Source of the DNA: Fasciola hepatica | Taxonomy: Eukaryota; Platyhelminthes; Trematoda; Plagiorchiida; Fasciolidae | Direction: 5' to 3' | Assembly: GCA_948099385.1 (NCBI GenBank) | Contig: CANUEZ040000020.1 | Span: forward strand, 4,806,501 to 4,870,500 | Length of the DNA: 64,000 nucleotides | Part shown: positions 39,901-49,732 of the stretch, one piece after another | How positions within the stretch are numbered: position 1 is the stretch's first letter | How the letters are laid out: each line of letters starts with the position of its first letter | The notes under the pieces: model-generated | The model's input: the letters and a program-made list of their open reading frames with translations, nothing else | Databases searched by the model: none | What the model was told of the DNA's origin: nothing | Position numbers and translations under genes: made by a program

Positions 39901-42900
39901 ACCAGTACTTCCACTCTCCGAGGGGAGATAGGAGGTTCGATTATGTTGACTTTTAGAAGCTGATCGATTTCGACTTGAATAAGATGTCCCTCTGGAGCTG
40001 AATACCATCTAAATTTAGTTGCAATTAAGAGTTAGAGTTGCAAACTATGATGATGCGATAACACGAGCCAAATTACAGCCAGAAGGATGGTTTGTCTCCT
40101 AAAGAAAATCCGACCTTTTTTGTACAGTTTTAAGAAGTCGTAGTCCATAAGCACATCGGCGCATATTTTAGGTAGAGTGGAAAGCTTGATGTTGTGTTGT
40201 GAAATATTTCTATACACAATAGACACAGAACAATGACTGTCCGTGTTATTGGATAAGTTGATGAAAGCCATGGTTATTTTGCCTCGTAAATAGGTAACTT
40301 TCCAGCCACATTTACCAGCTGTGGTGTGTGCCACGTAGCTTTCAGGGCTGTCAGTATCAATAAGGGCTTGCAAAACAATCCCATTTACTTGGATATTAGT
40401 GACGGGACTCCACATGCATCTGGGCTCAGCAGAAATTGTCACTCAACAAAGGAGCGAATTGGATGCATAGGTCTGAGGACCGAATCCGAGAAGCAGGTCG
40501 ATGACAAAGCACCAGCGAAGACAACACAAGGTACATGCAACAATCAGGTCCCACATGGTAGACCAGAAAAAGTTCCTTCACGGGTGCTTCGGTCACGTTC
40601 TTGTGCTGGGTTTGCGCTCCACTGCCTTGTGAGTGAGACTTTTGAGTCAAAAGCTCCGTTAAGGGTTCCGAAAGAAAAATTCCTTCTACGGTATAGGCAG
40701 CCGCGAAGTATAATGATGTGCCCTGAAATCTGCGTCAAGCCCTCGGGAAACATTTCTTATCTCCCTGCTCTTCATCCTTCGCATCCCAATTCTGGTGGCT
40801 GTTCTTCGGTGTCCTGCCACTTTCTTCGGCAGCGCGCCTCCGGTAGATTTTAATCATTGAACAGTCCTGCAGCATAAACAGTGGGACGGTTTAGATCGAT
40901 CTGGATGTCGTGCATGAAACTCATTGCATGATATCTTCAAACTGAAACCGCCAACACCCAGACAGCTCACTCGCAGACTAAGCCATTGAAGCGCTGAAAT
41001 GTGACCACAAGTTGCCTAAAGTTGATTTTGTTTATCACTCACCTGCACACACATTTTTATGTTAAAGTGCAGCGGTCTGGATCGCACCTATCTTACAATC
41101 CCTATGCTGACCTTTATCACGGCTGAGCTGGGGACGGTTATTATGACAGGAAAACTAAACGGTTGTTCGTTCGATTCTTTAAGGCACGTGTGCACTGAGC
41201 TGACTGCGTAACTGAGGAAAGTAAACCTAAGGCCGGGCCAGTAAAGTGGAAAGGGTTACCTATACGCAATTTGATAGCCCCGGTTCACTGTGACTAACAC
41301 TCAATGAGTCCGAGAAAACAAAGTGTTTCTGTGGTTCATTCATTGAATTTGAGAACTACCGATACGGACGGGCGGGAGAAAGCGATGGTAGGGACAGGTG
41401 TAATGGGATATGCGTGTTTGTGGGTTCATGTATGCTCGCGTGCGCTGTTAAAGTAGCTTTGTTTCTGGCTGATCTAGCAGTGTATAGGCAGGAATAAATG
41501 CATGGTATCACGCCAATATAAGCGTAACTAGAATTTGTGTTTCCAGGTCGTGCCACCGTTGGTTGCGATTAACACTTAATGAACTCTGTGACTGAAGGTT
41601 GAAACACAAGAACAATGGTGGTCTTTGGGGAATTTATGTTTCCAGAATTACCGCTTCAAATTGGCCTGAGAAAATAATAGCTTCGGCGGAAGAGATTGAG
41701 ATAGCAGTGATTTCCATTCATACTGGTACGTGCACTTTGTGTTGACAGTTCACATAGCTCCAATTTTGTTAATAGGTGGTGATGAAATACCCAACGGTCA
41801 GTTTTCCCATTTGGCAGCCTATAACTGGTCGCGGCCCCCTTTCCTGAAACATCGTGCCAATATTACAAAATAAAATGAAGTAAATAAAACCAGATAAAAA
41901 GATAAACGTAATACCGTAGATGATCAAAACTGACAACTAACTGTGGACCAATTTCCTCACACCTGATCTGCGGTCGCGCTTTCCAGTCATTTCACTGTTA
42001 AAACAGCTTTGTCTCTGGCTGATCTAGCAGTGTATGGGTGGGAATACCAATACATTGAGGTAAATGCGTGTCGGTAGTAGCTTGTTCGGCATTGTCTTTC
42101 AACTCCTGATGAGTGCCCTTATTACCAAACGTATTCCATGTGTTTCTGTATCCCGTACTGTTACCGATATGATCGAATTAAAGAAACAAAATAGCGCTGT
42201 CATTCAGAAATGCGGGTGACTACGCGGTTCACTAGAACTGTTTTCTTCTAATAGCAACAGATTACCACTTTTCAATTTCCTCAAATAACATCGCACTGTG
42301 ATGTTATTCCAGAATTAGTTACGCAAGGCAAAGTGCTCCTCTGCTAAAAAACTGATTAATTTCGGGCGCGTGAAACCAATGGATCGTGATATAACTTCAA
42401 AGAACTTTTGCAAAATGACAAAAAAAACATTTTCCCTAGAAAGCCGGTAAAAATAATGAAGGAACAATGAAACCAAACCAAATTTGTCGACTTGTCCAAT
42501 ATTTTCCAAAGTCACCCGATAAGCCTTACCAAAACGATCGGAGAACTGATCAGTTATGAGGTCACACGAACTATGGCCAAAATTACACTACGCACGCAAA
42601 TGATAATTGCAGTTACTATGTATTCCGCCAGAACAAATTGAGGTAACTTCCACTCGTCTCTATCTGACAGCTCGATAGTCTTTTGAATGAATGATTCCAA
42701 TCACGAGATCAAACACTATAGAGATTTAACCCGTAGTCAGGTTGGTGGTTGCTTTGGAAAACTAATAGTACACCACTTGTTAGAGACAATTAAACGTCAT
42801 TAAGTGATCGGTCCGCAGCATGGAAGGTATTGAAAGCTGAACCAGTGCACTTGGCCTCTTAGAGCGTATCGGGCTTCCACAAGATCCATCCAATCAGTGA

Positions 42901-45900
42901 CTATATACAGGGAGATATGACCATGTGATATGAGAAGTGACACTTGTAGTTGCCCAACTTAACAGCCAAAATGATACTATTATTCATAGTTTTTCTCCTG
43001 GTTGTTACAAGAGAATAAGATCCACTAAATACTCGCAAAATCACCAGACCAATGTGATTATACACGATTGAAACAAGAACAGATTAACGATAAATATTGT
43101 GACAATGGATGATATACTGTCGAACGAATATTACTTAAATAGTTATTTTGCTCGGATTTTCCATACCAGTGCTTCAAAATTGAACAACACGGCCAGTTTA
43201 TTAGCAACGGGCGAGTCCGTATTGGTTGATATACCACCGACAGCACGGTGGGAGTACGTCGGTAGCTTTTTACGATCGTTCTGCGCTAAAATGAACCATT
43301 TTTGGCATTTAATTAACAAATCTCGGTATTAGGCATCATCATCTCGAGCGGACAATCCAGAGCGTTTTTTCCGCCGTTTACAGTGGCATATATAGTAATT
43401 CGACCCTCCATGGGTGAATACACTCCCATTGATTACACTGTACATGCGGATAGAAAGGACACAATCCTAATAAGATTTCTTTGCCTTTGAATGGTCAAAC
43501 CGATTGCGAAGGTTGACGCTAGGAAGTGGATGTCGCCACTGCCTGGCACAATTGGAAATGAAAGGCAAAACTCAATCACGTGGTGAGAATAAGACTCACC
43601 CAAAATTGGTCGGTAAGCGGAACTCAGCAAGGGAAGAAAAACTAGTAAATCAAAAGGAAACCGCAAGACTGTCACTGGTCCAGTGATACGGCATACCTTG
43701 TCTTAGTCAATAGGTTTTATTATTGAGACTCACTTCATATCCATCAAGGCCAATTTCATCTGCTCGATCTGTTGCCCCATCTCGCACGGCTTTGTGGTCG
43801 AGTCGTCGATGAACCTGGTAATCCGACTTGTTGGTGAAGTTCAGCCTGCATGTGGGACAACGTCGGAGCTGATGTCGAACTTGATGCATGCGTAAATGTT
43901 GTAAGTAAACTTGCGTCTGTCCAACTCCAGGTGCGAGAGTGGTTGGTCCAGTAGGAGACGCATAGTGAGGTGACCTTGCGTCAGATGGAGTGAAGATGCG
44001 CAAACAGTAGGTGCACAGCAGGTGATTTGAATTGTCATGGAACTGATCAGTAAAGGAAAAAAGGGGTGAAACGATGCAGTATAAGACTAAAAACCCAGCT
44101 CGAAGTCTGGTGAATGGGGGATACGTTACACAGGATTCCATAACTAACCTTTTTAAAGTGGTCCAATATATCTTCAAACAAGGACGATCGGAACAAGCAT
44201 AAACGACACACGTAAGGCATTTCTCTTTGACGGTGGGACGACTGCAAATGATGAGCCAAGGCTAATTCGCTGTTGGTCTCTTTCCCACATATTCGACAGC
44301 TTATAACGTTGGATACAACTACACGCTGCATGTGTCCATTAGCAGCGTCTCCCAAGGTTCCAACACCTTCCTTCTGTTGCAGAAGTAACTGTGAAGCACT
44401 CTGAGCGGTTACCTGTCCGGTTTCCGCCGCTTGATTTAGATCCGAATAGGTAGAGGAATGCACCTGAAACGAAAGGAATTAAAATGAAGCAACAAATATC
44501 CTGAGTTTTACATTTCCAGGCAAGGAGTCAGCTTTCAGAAGTGGAGTGACATACACGGATGAGATTAAAGACCTGAATACAAATTCTTAGATACAACTAT
44601 GAAACTTGTGTCCATGACTGTAGCTTAGTCTTACAAATCTAACGCGAAATGACACGCAAACATAAATGAATGAAAGTAGCAATCATAAGGAAGCGAACAG
44701 AATTGCGAGTCATATGTACACCAAGAGAGCACCAAAAACAGTCTTGGCTACTAGTAGTAATGGAGGCGAATGGTCTTAAGTGGTCAGATTAATTTAACTA
44801 GTTGTTCTGGAAACTATAATGAATTGTTGATGCGGATCAATCCGCAACGACAGAGGCAACCGTGCGAGTACAAGCAGAGGTTAGTGCAATGAATCGGTTT
44901 TTTTACACTGGCTTGAAATAAAGCATGGTGTCAACGTAACAACAGCTACTATAAAAGTGGGATGTGTTAAATACAACAGTGATGTCTTCCGTGGTTGTTT
45001 GCATTGTGGGATGCTGTACTACTCGGTCGCTCAGTCCAGAGTAGGCCTTTTTATCTGGGTATTCACCTCTAGCTTTTGTGCAACCGATTGCGTCTTGTAT
45101 GGTAGCAGTGTTGGTGGTCAATTGTATGATTTCTTCACTTCTTCTGGGAAACTGTGTCGGGTAAGTGGAACAGGAGAAGGAACTATAGTTGTATTTAGTG
45201 GTGGGCCACACTCGCCACGTCACAGTGCTGATGTGGCGTTTTAGAGTGAACGGTAGCCAAATGGAAATCTCCTTATGTCTTGGCGCGCTGCTACTGATCA
45301 TCTACGACCGCTTATTTGGTGAGTTCACCTTATTCACGATTAACCGCGGGAGCGGTAGACCCCCTATTCGCGACCTGGACGCGCGCCCGGTGGCATACAG
45401 CTCTGCTCTGTCCGAATTAGACAATTTTTTTGTTACACATAAAGTGAATTACGATATAAGAGGTAGACCCCATAATCAAAAGACGCCGTAAAAGTAGGTT
45501 GTGGGGGGACATTCACGTTAGTACCCGTTTGTTGATCCTGCTTTTGAAGTGAGAAAGGTTGTAAGTAGGTGGGAAGACAGAAAGAGGGAAGGAGTTCTAT
45601 AGTTTAACGGTTTGGATATCGCCGGTGGAACGGCGGGATCGGAACCCATATTGGCGGTCACTCAGTAGTCCGCCGCATTCGAAAAACGTACGCAGTTGAT
45701 CGAAGGAGACGGTTTCGAATACTTTCGAAATAATAAGTTTGAGGGAAATAGGAAAATAGTTACTCGGGTCATAAAGACCACCGCGTTCGGGAATAGGAAA
45801 AAACCCCGCGTGTTTCCAGGGCGTCGGAAAATCAGAAAAAGAAAGAGAGGGGTGCGGAGGGGAGAGAGAAAAGACGTCGTAAGAGAGCAGCTATTTCAGG

Positions 45901-48673
45901 AGTACATATTCTAAGCACGATGAATGGTAATCGTCCGGATCGGGTGGTTAATCTTCGTCCAGAGAACGTAGCACACGGCGAATGTTCCTAATGCTAATAC
46001 AAGGTAGAAAAATGGGGAGCAGAGGGCAGAGAAGAAAAGATCCCCAGAAGAGTTGCAGATGGGAGGAAAATTGGAAGGGCAAAAATTGCGGGATACTGTT
46101 TTGGCAAGTGACCAAAATGTTCAGCTACCGGTGGCAGATGAGAGCAAGCCTTCGGTTTTCCAGCGGAATAAGCGTTTTTTGGCTCTCTCCATGGTTGACG
46201 ATCACCTGATCCTGGTTTGCACGAAGCCGCGGTGGGAGTCGGGAGTGGGTAAGCTGTGTCACTGGCGAAATGTCGCACGTTTGAAGCGCACAGCACGATC
46301 GCATGCGTGGTTGAACTACTCGAAGGACTCGGGTTTGGAAAAGTGAGGAATCAAAAGTTGCATGATTTGAAGAACAACGTGAATGAAGTTAGAAACGGAA
46401 GCGGAAATGTCTGAAGCAAAGCAGCAATCATTCCAAGGATACGAAGTTAGGAAATGACGAAGGCCGTCCCAGTTCGCCGAACTGCAGCGCTAAAACGTAT
46501 CTCCAGCTGAGTGGAGGATCGGGGCGAGTACAACTGATGGAACGGGAAATAAATAAAGTGGTTAGATGAGCCAAGTGGAGGGGGAGCATAGATGTCAAAG
46601 AGAAGGAACAGAAGTGAGAATAAGATTAAGGGTATGAGCACGATAGGGGATACGTGTGGGGAGGCCAACAAGTTGGGACAGGTTGTTGACCACGGTTAAA
46701 TGTTCAGCTTCGCACTCCAGAACCGAAGTGTCCGATGAGTGAATCAACCAATCTCGATTGTAAACAATAAAATCTAAGATGATGATATGGCAGTTGGGAT
46801 CTGTAACAAACAAGTGTTCGATGTTCGAAGATAAGAAATCAGAGATCGATGAATCGTTACTATTGGGTGAACGATAAACAACACAAAAGTAGTGATTAAA
46901 ATAAGGCAGTCAGAGCTTCAGCCACATCAACTGAAATTCATGATTGGAAAAGTCAAGATTTCGGATTTCGGATGTGGCGACTGACTGGTGGACAAAGTCA
47001 CAGACACCAGCTTTGGGTGAAAACGGGGAGTGAAAGGTATAGTTGGGAAACTGGGAGTGGGTGATGTTCGATGGGGGGTTTGAGTTTCGGTCAAGAATAG
47101 TGAGGGCGACGAGTTCGTATTTGTTTTTCGAGTGAGCAAGAGAACGAGTGTGTGTGATTGTATATTTTTATGACTCATAATGTGAAGGGAACCGGCAACA
47201 ATGATCCTGAGACTTAAAGTAGTGAACCACATAAGGCCTCAATAGGTCAGGCGTGATAGTGAGTTGGGCGACCGCAGAGCTGTCTACCACCAGGCAAATC
47301 ACAATTAGTTTATCATTGTCCTGTATTCTACACATCTTTTAGATGCTGTGATAGAAGTGATGTTTGCTCCACTGACTAGACCAATGCACTATGCAAAGGT
47401 TTACTAATAGAAAAGGAGTCAAAGAGAAGGAAATCCCATGACCGATTGAGGTAGTTATCTTCCCAAGTCAACCCGTTATTATCGGTAATAAATTTTAGAC
47501 GTCTTCACAGTAGACTATGGTGGAAAATTCATCATGAGCGTTTTACACTGTTTTATTTGACTAGACTCACCTTTCTCAGTGATCTCGTAAAAATTCGTAA
47601 CTGATTGTATCAAACTTGACTCACGTTATCCATGTGTGCTCGATATTCGAAGGCAGAGGAAAACAGGATATCACAATGCTGGCAATGGGTTACATCCGCA
47701 ACATCGAGGCTGGCCTGGGACAGTTCATCCACGTGACCCAAGATATGGGACATCAGTTTCACGTTTGAATAAAAGATGCGTTGACAGACCGCACATTTGA
47801 ATCGGAAATCCCCCTTCTCTTCCATATATTCTCCTGAACCTTCTTGCCGACCAAAGTAGTACTCTTCCAGTGGTATATACTCAACTACAAAGGGGGAGAA
47901 AAACCAACATCCATCTTTTCGCTGATCGAGTTACTACACATGAAAATGCACTTTACATTCAAAACATAGCCGAAAAATAGTTTTATTGCTGAATCTAAAG
48001 CCTAAGACAGTCAATTAATGTGGTGTGGTTTCAGCAATACAGCATTTAGATTTGAACAAACACAACGAAGATCTTATGAAATTTCTCCACTGATCGGCAA
48101 CTGAACGCAATATGGTTCACCTTCTTTGCTGTCCTTTTTTATCCGTTTCACAGTGATCCCTTTAGCCGACGGAACAAGCTCCACCGTCCCGTCGTTATTT
48201 GAGGTACTTGGCACGTTCAGCTCTGGTTCAGGTATATCTTCATCTACGTCAGCAGCGTTTCGAAACACAACAGTGGGCGGGAGAAAGGTTCGCAGAGGGC
48301 GAACCGAGCCATGTATTTTCGCGCGCTCGCCATCGACGAAACATTCAGATATATGAATTGCCGGCCAATCGGATCTTATTGGCTTTTCTGAGTCCAAGAA
48401 TTCATCCGGTATCGGGTTATGCGTCTTAATGACAGCTACCTCACCATCTGAAGCGATAGCATAAGCTGAATGGATTTACCTTCAGCTATGGAAAACTCCC
48501 AATTGTTCTGTTGTAGTGTATTATAAACTGAGATTGCTCCGGCATGCTGCAGCGCATTCAAAGACTCGCCGGTTAACAGCCCATGCTCTCCAATTGTTAC
48601 AGCTTCCTCCGTAACACAAACGTTGCCGCAAAGGGCTAGCCTGCTGACAGCATCCAAAAACGTCCGGTATTCT
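24862..48673 (-). CDS. ZNF280/POGZ-family C2H2 zinc-finger gene (eight mapped exons)
   Basis: I mapped eight exons whose GT-AG sites and phases all agree. Joined, they give about 980 codons. The finger order matches the ZNF280/POGZ family: an EYYFGRQEGS segment preceding FKCAVC, then CQHC, then CRICGK, then MPYVCRLCLFRSS with a DHFKK...H end, then LLCTYC, then a RCPTCRLNF finger ending H...DH, then a CLEC half-finger and CSLCRFATCC. After this comes a long acidic, low-complexity region of about 250 residues, a further C2HC unit and a Q/E-rich tail. Two histidine-bearing finger ends exist only after splicing, which confirms the model. Family members are nuclear DNA- or chromatin-binding proteins; the target here is unknown. 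Introns measure 32, 236, 3161, 106, 14199, 1912 and 1224 bp. The N terminus, promoter and last exon are not established. Confidence 0.8.
26432..27452 (-). CDS. Mapped exon 7: finger, acidic region and C2HC unit
   Basis: 1021 bp. One base completes a lysine codon from exon 6, then RYLPCSLCRFATCC begins at once and forms a C2H2 finger ending RHVNRVH. Residues from about 60 to 280 are acidic and T/S/Q-rich, typical of a disordered linker. A second cysteine/histidine unit (CTHCAASAMNGNSLARHM followed by EECG) lies near the end. Donor CCGAA|gtgagt, phase 0. Confidence 0.8.
27465..28730. other. Intronic DNA with a long (TA)n microsatellite
   Basis: This is part of the intron between exons 6 and 7. 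The (TA)n tract at 27917-27964 is the only feature I can name. The rest shows no repeat shared with the window. Confidence 0.6.
28735..29345. repeat. Dispersed repeat with (TA)n tail, inverted partner at 49815-50440
   Basis: About 600 bp matched in reverse complement at 49815-50440 (coordinates sum to 79172), about 99% identical with substitutions near 28838 and 29175. Both copies end in a C-rich run and a (TA)n tail, which suggests a retroposed unit. The right copy has about 34 extra bases near 50385. No coding sequence is convincing. Confidence 0.8.
29365..29534 (-). CDS. Mapped exon 6, CLEC half-finger
   Basis: 170 bp between acceptor ATCATGTAG and donor CATAA|gtgagt. It begins in phase 0 after GLDGYE of exon 5 and ends two bases into the lysine codon finished by exon 7. 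The end reads VHCLECGEPMDSDVHK. In the family this CxxC segment sits just before the CSLCRFATCC finger, as here. Confidence 0.75.
29930..31110 (-). mobile_element. RTE-like retrotransposon fragment, sense to the host gene
   Basis: The minus strand reads FLDLKAAFDSVY (about 30975-30940), then a degenerate motif B (SDIRQGFPFSPYFFNFV), VWEYADDTVPLSEDP with the catalytic YADD (about 30650), then KFCYLGSYISPGG and the RTE C-terminal tail. The endonuclease is missing, so the copy is 5'-truncated, which is usual for non-LTR retrotransposition. It sits in the 14.2-kb intron. A second, shorter RTE 3' end may start near 31020-31150, where a GGACTCCAACCCAGGAGTCC block resembles the 3' region at 52300. 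Confidence 0.8.
31160..32590. other. Unassigned intronic DNA
   Basis: AT-rich sequence in the 14.2-kb intron, with no ORF or repeat I can support. Confidence 0.5.
32680..33209. repeat. 530-bp identical inverted repeat, left copy
   Basis: Apparently identical in reverse complement to 42841-43370 (coordinates sum to 76050). Beyond 32680 the similarity continues for about 85 bp at clearly lower identity and with an indel. Beyond 33209 it stops. No protein family is recognised in it. Both copies lie in the same intron of the zinc-finger gene. Confidence 0.85.
33210..34130. other. Intronic DNA, possible dispersed-element relic
   Basis: 33240-33330 resembles 21400-21480 and may be the same DNA-transposon family. 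Otherwise nothing is supported. Confidence 0.4.
34131..34330 (+). repeat. tRNA-derived SINE-like copy at the duplication edge
   Basis: The segment aligns over its whole length with 35088-35263. An A-box-like TGGTGTGATGG and a B-box-like GTCGATTCGAG suit a pol III tRNA-derived SINE. It ends CGGCAAAA, exactly where the 6.46-kb inverted duplication begins at 34331. Confidence 0.6.
35088..35263 (+). repeat. tRNA-derived SINE-like copy (left arm)
   Basis: Same family as 34131-34330, with the A-box-like TGGTGTGATGG and GTCGATTCGAG. The mirrored copy is 60455-60630. Confidence 0.6.
35640..38640 (+). mobile_element. RTE-clade retrotransposon, near full length but inactive (left arm)
   Basis: The AP endonuclease starts near 35720 (LSFFNARTL, then CVCCVSETRI) and includes VVIAGDFNAQVG at about 36170 and a SDHVLV end. 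The RT has ADPDELPPVLSK (about 37138), QAGFRPGRGCVDQ (about 37410), FLDLKGAFDSVD (about 37524-37560) and LDYADDVV (about 37830). The C-terminal domain has RLRWLGHVLRMA (about 38370) and a WLETLKSEL end (about 38578). Several stops and frame changes, and the poly(C) run at 37478-37497 just before RT motif A, break the frame. SR2 and SjR2 of schistosomes are the closest named relatives I know. Confidence 0.85.
37478..37497. repeat. Poly(C) tract of 20
   Basis: It lies inside the RTE RT domain, followed by CACACACAC. The partner arm has 18 G at 58223-58240. This is the only length difference I found between the arms. Confidence 0.95.
39000..39189 (-). repeat. tRNA-derived SINE (left arm)
   Basis: On the minus strand it has a canonical A box (TGGTCGAGTGG) and B box (GAATCGAATCC) about 45 bases apart, then a body ending near AGTCTCAGGGTTCAG. 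The head resembles a leucine/serine-type tRNA with a long variable arm. Confidence 0.75.
39504..40442 (-). mobile_element. Ty3/gypsy protease-RT fragment (left arm)
   Basis: The aspartic protease region has LIDTDSPESYV (DT retained, the usual G replaced by D) at about 40355. The RT follows with EAYPLPRIDKL, TLDLKSAYRRI, LYQLPRILFGVTN and the catalytic YVDN (about 39573). One in-frame stop lies just before the RT core, near 39881. The motif order and YVDN suit CsRn1-type gypsy elements of flukes. RNase H and integrase are absent. Confidence 0.8.
40860..42840. other. Intronic DNA with a short direct repeat
   Basis: A ~58-bp block, CTGGCTGATCTAGCAGTGTAT, occurs at 41445-41503 and again, slightly diverged, at 41996-42054. 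Nothing else is supported. Confidence 0.5.
42841..43370. repeat. 530-bp identical inverted repeat, right copy
   Basis: Partner of 32680-33209. It ends about 360 bp downstream (in gene orientation) of exon 5. Confidence 0.85.
43734..44042 (-). CDS. Mapped exon 5: LLCTYC and CRLNF fingers
   Basis: 309 bp, phase 0 at both ends (acceptor TTTACTGATCAG, donor GGATATGAA|gtgagt). It begins FHDNSN, which supplies the terminal histidine of the finger begun in exon 4. It then has LLCTYCLRIF with QHLRMHQ, and RCPTCRLNF with QVHRRLDHK. A ~20-residue insert rich in P, T and S lies between the cysteine and histidine pairs of the first finger. Confidence 0.85.
44149..44463 (-). CDS. Mapped exon 4: CRICGK and PYVCRLC fingers
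   Basis: 315 bp, phase 0 at both ends (acceptor CGTTTCAG, donor AAAAAG|gttagt). The first codons, GTG CAT, complete the finger from exon 3 as HMDN|VH. A Q/A-rich linker follows, then SCRICGKETNSELALAHH and MPYVCRLCLFRSSLFEDI ending HFKK. Confidence 0.85.
44470..45590. other. Unassigned intronic DNA
   Basis: Nothing supportable; part of the 3.2-kb intron between exons 3 and 4. Confidence 0.45.
45600..47190 (-). mobile_element. CR1/Jockey-like non-LTR fragment, sense to the host gene
   Basis: Minus-strand frames give an AP-endonuclease core: NKYELVALTILDRNSNPP (about 47125-47070), VYRSPNSND (about 46875), a degraded IIILGDFN site read as IIILDFIVYN, and LSQLVGLPTRI before LILTS (about 46690-46600). 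Downstream, FWSLAKTVSRNFCPS (about 46110) matches the segment before the RT palm. The RT palm itself is not found. It lies in the intron between exons 3 and 4. Confidence 0.65.
47206..47307 (-). repeat. SINE body fragment
   Basis: It aligns with the body of the SINE at 39000-39189 (CTGAGACTT..AGTAG, AATAGGTCAGG, TGTCTACCACCA) but lacks the tRNA head. Confidence 0.65.
47625..47884 (-). CDS. Mapped exon 3: FKCAVC and CQHC fingers
   Basis: 260 bp (acceptor CCCCTTTGTAG, donor GATAAC|gtgagt; two leading bases complete a valine codon with exon 2). It reads EYIPLEEYYFGRQEG, then FKCAVCQRIFYSNVKLMSH, then CQHCDILFSSAFEYRAHM. The pair and the preceding EYYFG segment are the most diagnostic part for the ZNF280/POGZ family. 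Confidence 0.85.
48121..48447 (-). CDS. Mapped exon 2
   Basis: 327 bp between a 32-bp intron and donor AAAGAAG|gtgaac. It encodes a finger-free, hydrophilic stretch (DGEVAVIKTHNPIPDEF ... TVVFRNAADVDEDIPEP). The reading frame remains open past this donor to about 48074, so the donor choice rests on phase agreement with exon 3. Confidence 0.7.
48448..48479 (-). other. 32-bp intron
   Basis: Starts GTAAAT and ends CGCTTCAG. Removing it joins AIAEG-side GAAG to ATGGTGAG and keeps one frame open across both exons. Introns of this size are typical of the 5' region of flatworm genes. Confidence 0.7.
48480..48673 (-). CDS. Mapped exon 1
   Basis: 194 bp after a T-rich acceptor (TTTTTTTTTCAG). It has no finger. 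It encodes EYRTFLDAVSRLALCGN followed by a G/E-rich stretch and INNW-like end. It starts two bases into a codon, so at least one upstream exon must exist. Confidence 0.65.
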
Positions 48674-49089
48674 CTGAAAAAAAAACGAAACACGATGCGA
48701 GTGAACCGAAGTAGCTTCAAAGTAGTGTTATCTCCAACAAATAAATGAAAGTTGCAAAATGCTACATAAAAGCGCTGATAAATGATCACCGTGTCGATTT
48801 CAGTTTGAACCTGATTAGTCGCTGGTGATGCACTGGAAACAGTAGGTCTAATTCCTCTCTCTAATCACAATTCTAAAGACTAAGACTGCAGAAATAGACA
48901 GAAAAATAAGAGATAGGTCCAAACAGATGAAGAAAGCAATCTTCTTTTATGGAATATGCGACGTAATAATACAACAGCTTAAAACGTCCAGATGGACTTC
49001 GAAGTTAACATTCTGATAGACCTTTCACATACGTGCACGTAAGCTTGCACCGAACACATCTTGTATTCTCCTCTTATTGTAATTCTCAC

Positions 49090-49160
49090 CTCGCCATCAG
49101 AACTAGCAGCAACATCACATATAATTCCTGTTCAGATTCACAAACTCTCCACAACGACTG
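49090..49160 (-). CDS. Candidate upstream exon of the zinc-finger gene
   Basis: 71 bp between acceptor TTCTTCAGTAG and donor GGCGAG|gtgaga. Its end phase (two bases, AG) matches the single base A that opens exon 48673, giving an arginine. It encodes 23 residues (SLWRVCESEQELYVMLLL). No start codon was identified upstream. Confidence 0.4.
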
Positions 49161-49641
49161 CTACTGAAGAATATTTCAACCGATGCTTTTCTTCGCCTTG
49201 GATATACCATTAAGTTAGCTACATTTAACGTTGGAACATTAACCTGCACAGGAAAACAGGTGGCTTCGGACCTTCAGTTTGGAACTTTTGTTACCAATAT
49301 GTTGTTCACAGGATAATTTCAGTGAAGACATTATTTCTACCAACTGGTTGACGCCCTTCCTACTCCCATCGATAAGTTTCGCCAAAGCCTTTCTGCGGCA
49401 CCCGTAATTCCCCTCTTAAACTGTTCATATCCGTGTTTTTTCATCATTTTCAACTGATGTTCCACCGAGAGATAGCAACTAAGCCACCGCAATCAGTATA
49501 CGGCAGCTCGACATACAAACATCAGTGAAGAGCGATGAGGCAAAATAATCACCCGTACACTGGACTCAAGTCGACAGTCGGTTGTCTGCGGCAAGATCGA
49601 GATTTATACAAGGTTAACAGTCGCTGCCCCGATGAAAACAA

Positions 49642-49643
<2 letters not shown>

Positions 49644-49729
<86 letters not shown>
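49644..49729. repeat. (TA)n microsatellite
   Basis: About 86 bases of TA that end directly against the hammerhead motif. A second (TA)n tract lies at 49811-49843. Confidence 0.95.

Positions 49730-49732
<3 letters not shown>

Larger units (their letters stand above)
34331..40795. repeat. Left arm of a 6.46-kb near-identical inverted duplication
   Basis: The reverse complement of this arm is 54925-61387. Coordinates sum to 95718 outside, and 95720 inside, the poly(C) tract. The tract is 20 C here and 18 G in the partner. One substitution (C/T near 40787) was seen close to the inner edge. The arm holds, in order, a SINE copy, an RTE element, a second SINE and a gypsy fragment. It lies inside the 14.2-kb intron. 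Confidence 0.95.

Noticed and set aside
45600..45670. tRNA-like or SINE promoter (GGGATCGGAACCC block)
   Set aside because: Only a B-box-like string is present. No A box or fold accompanies it, and it falls at the end of the CR1/Jockey-like fragment.
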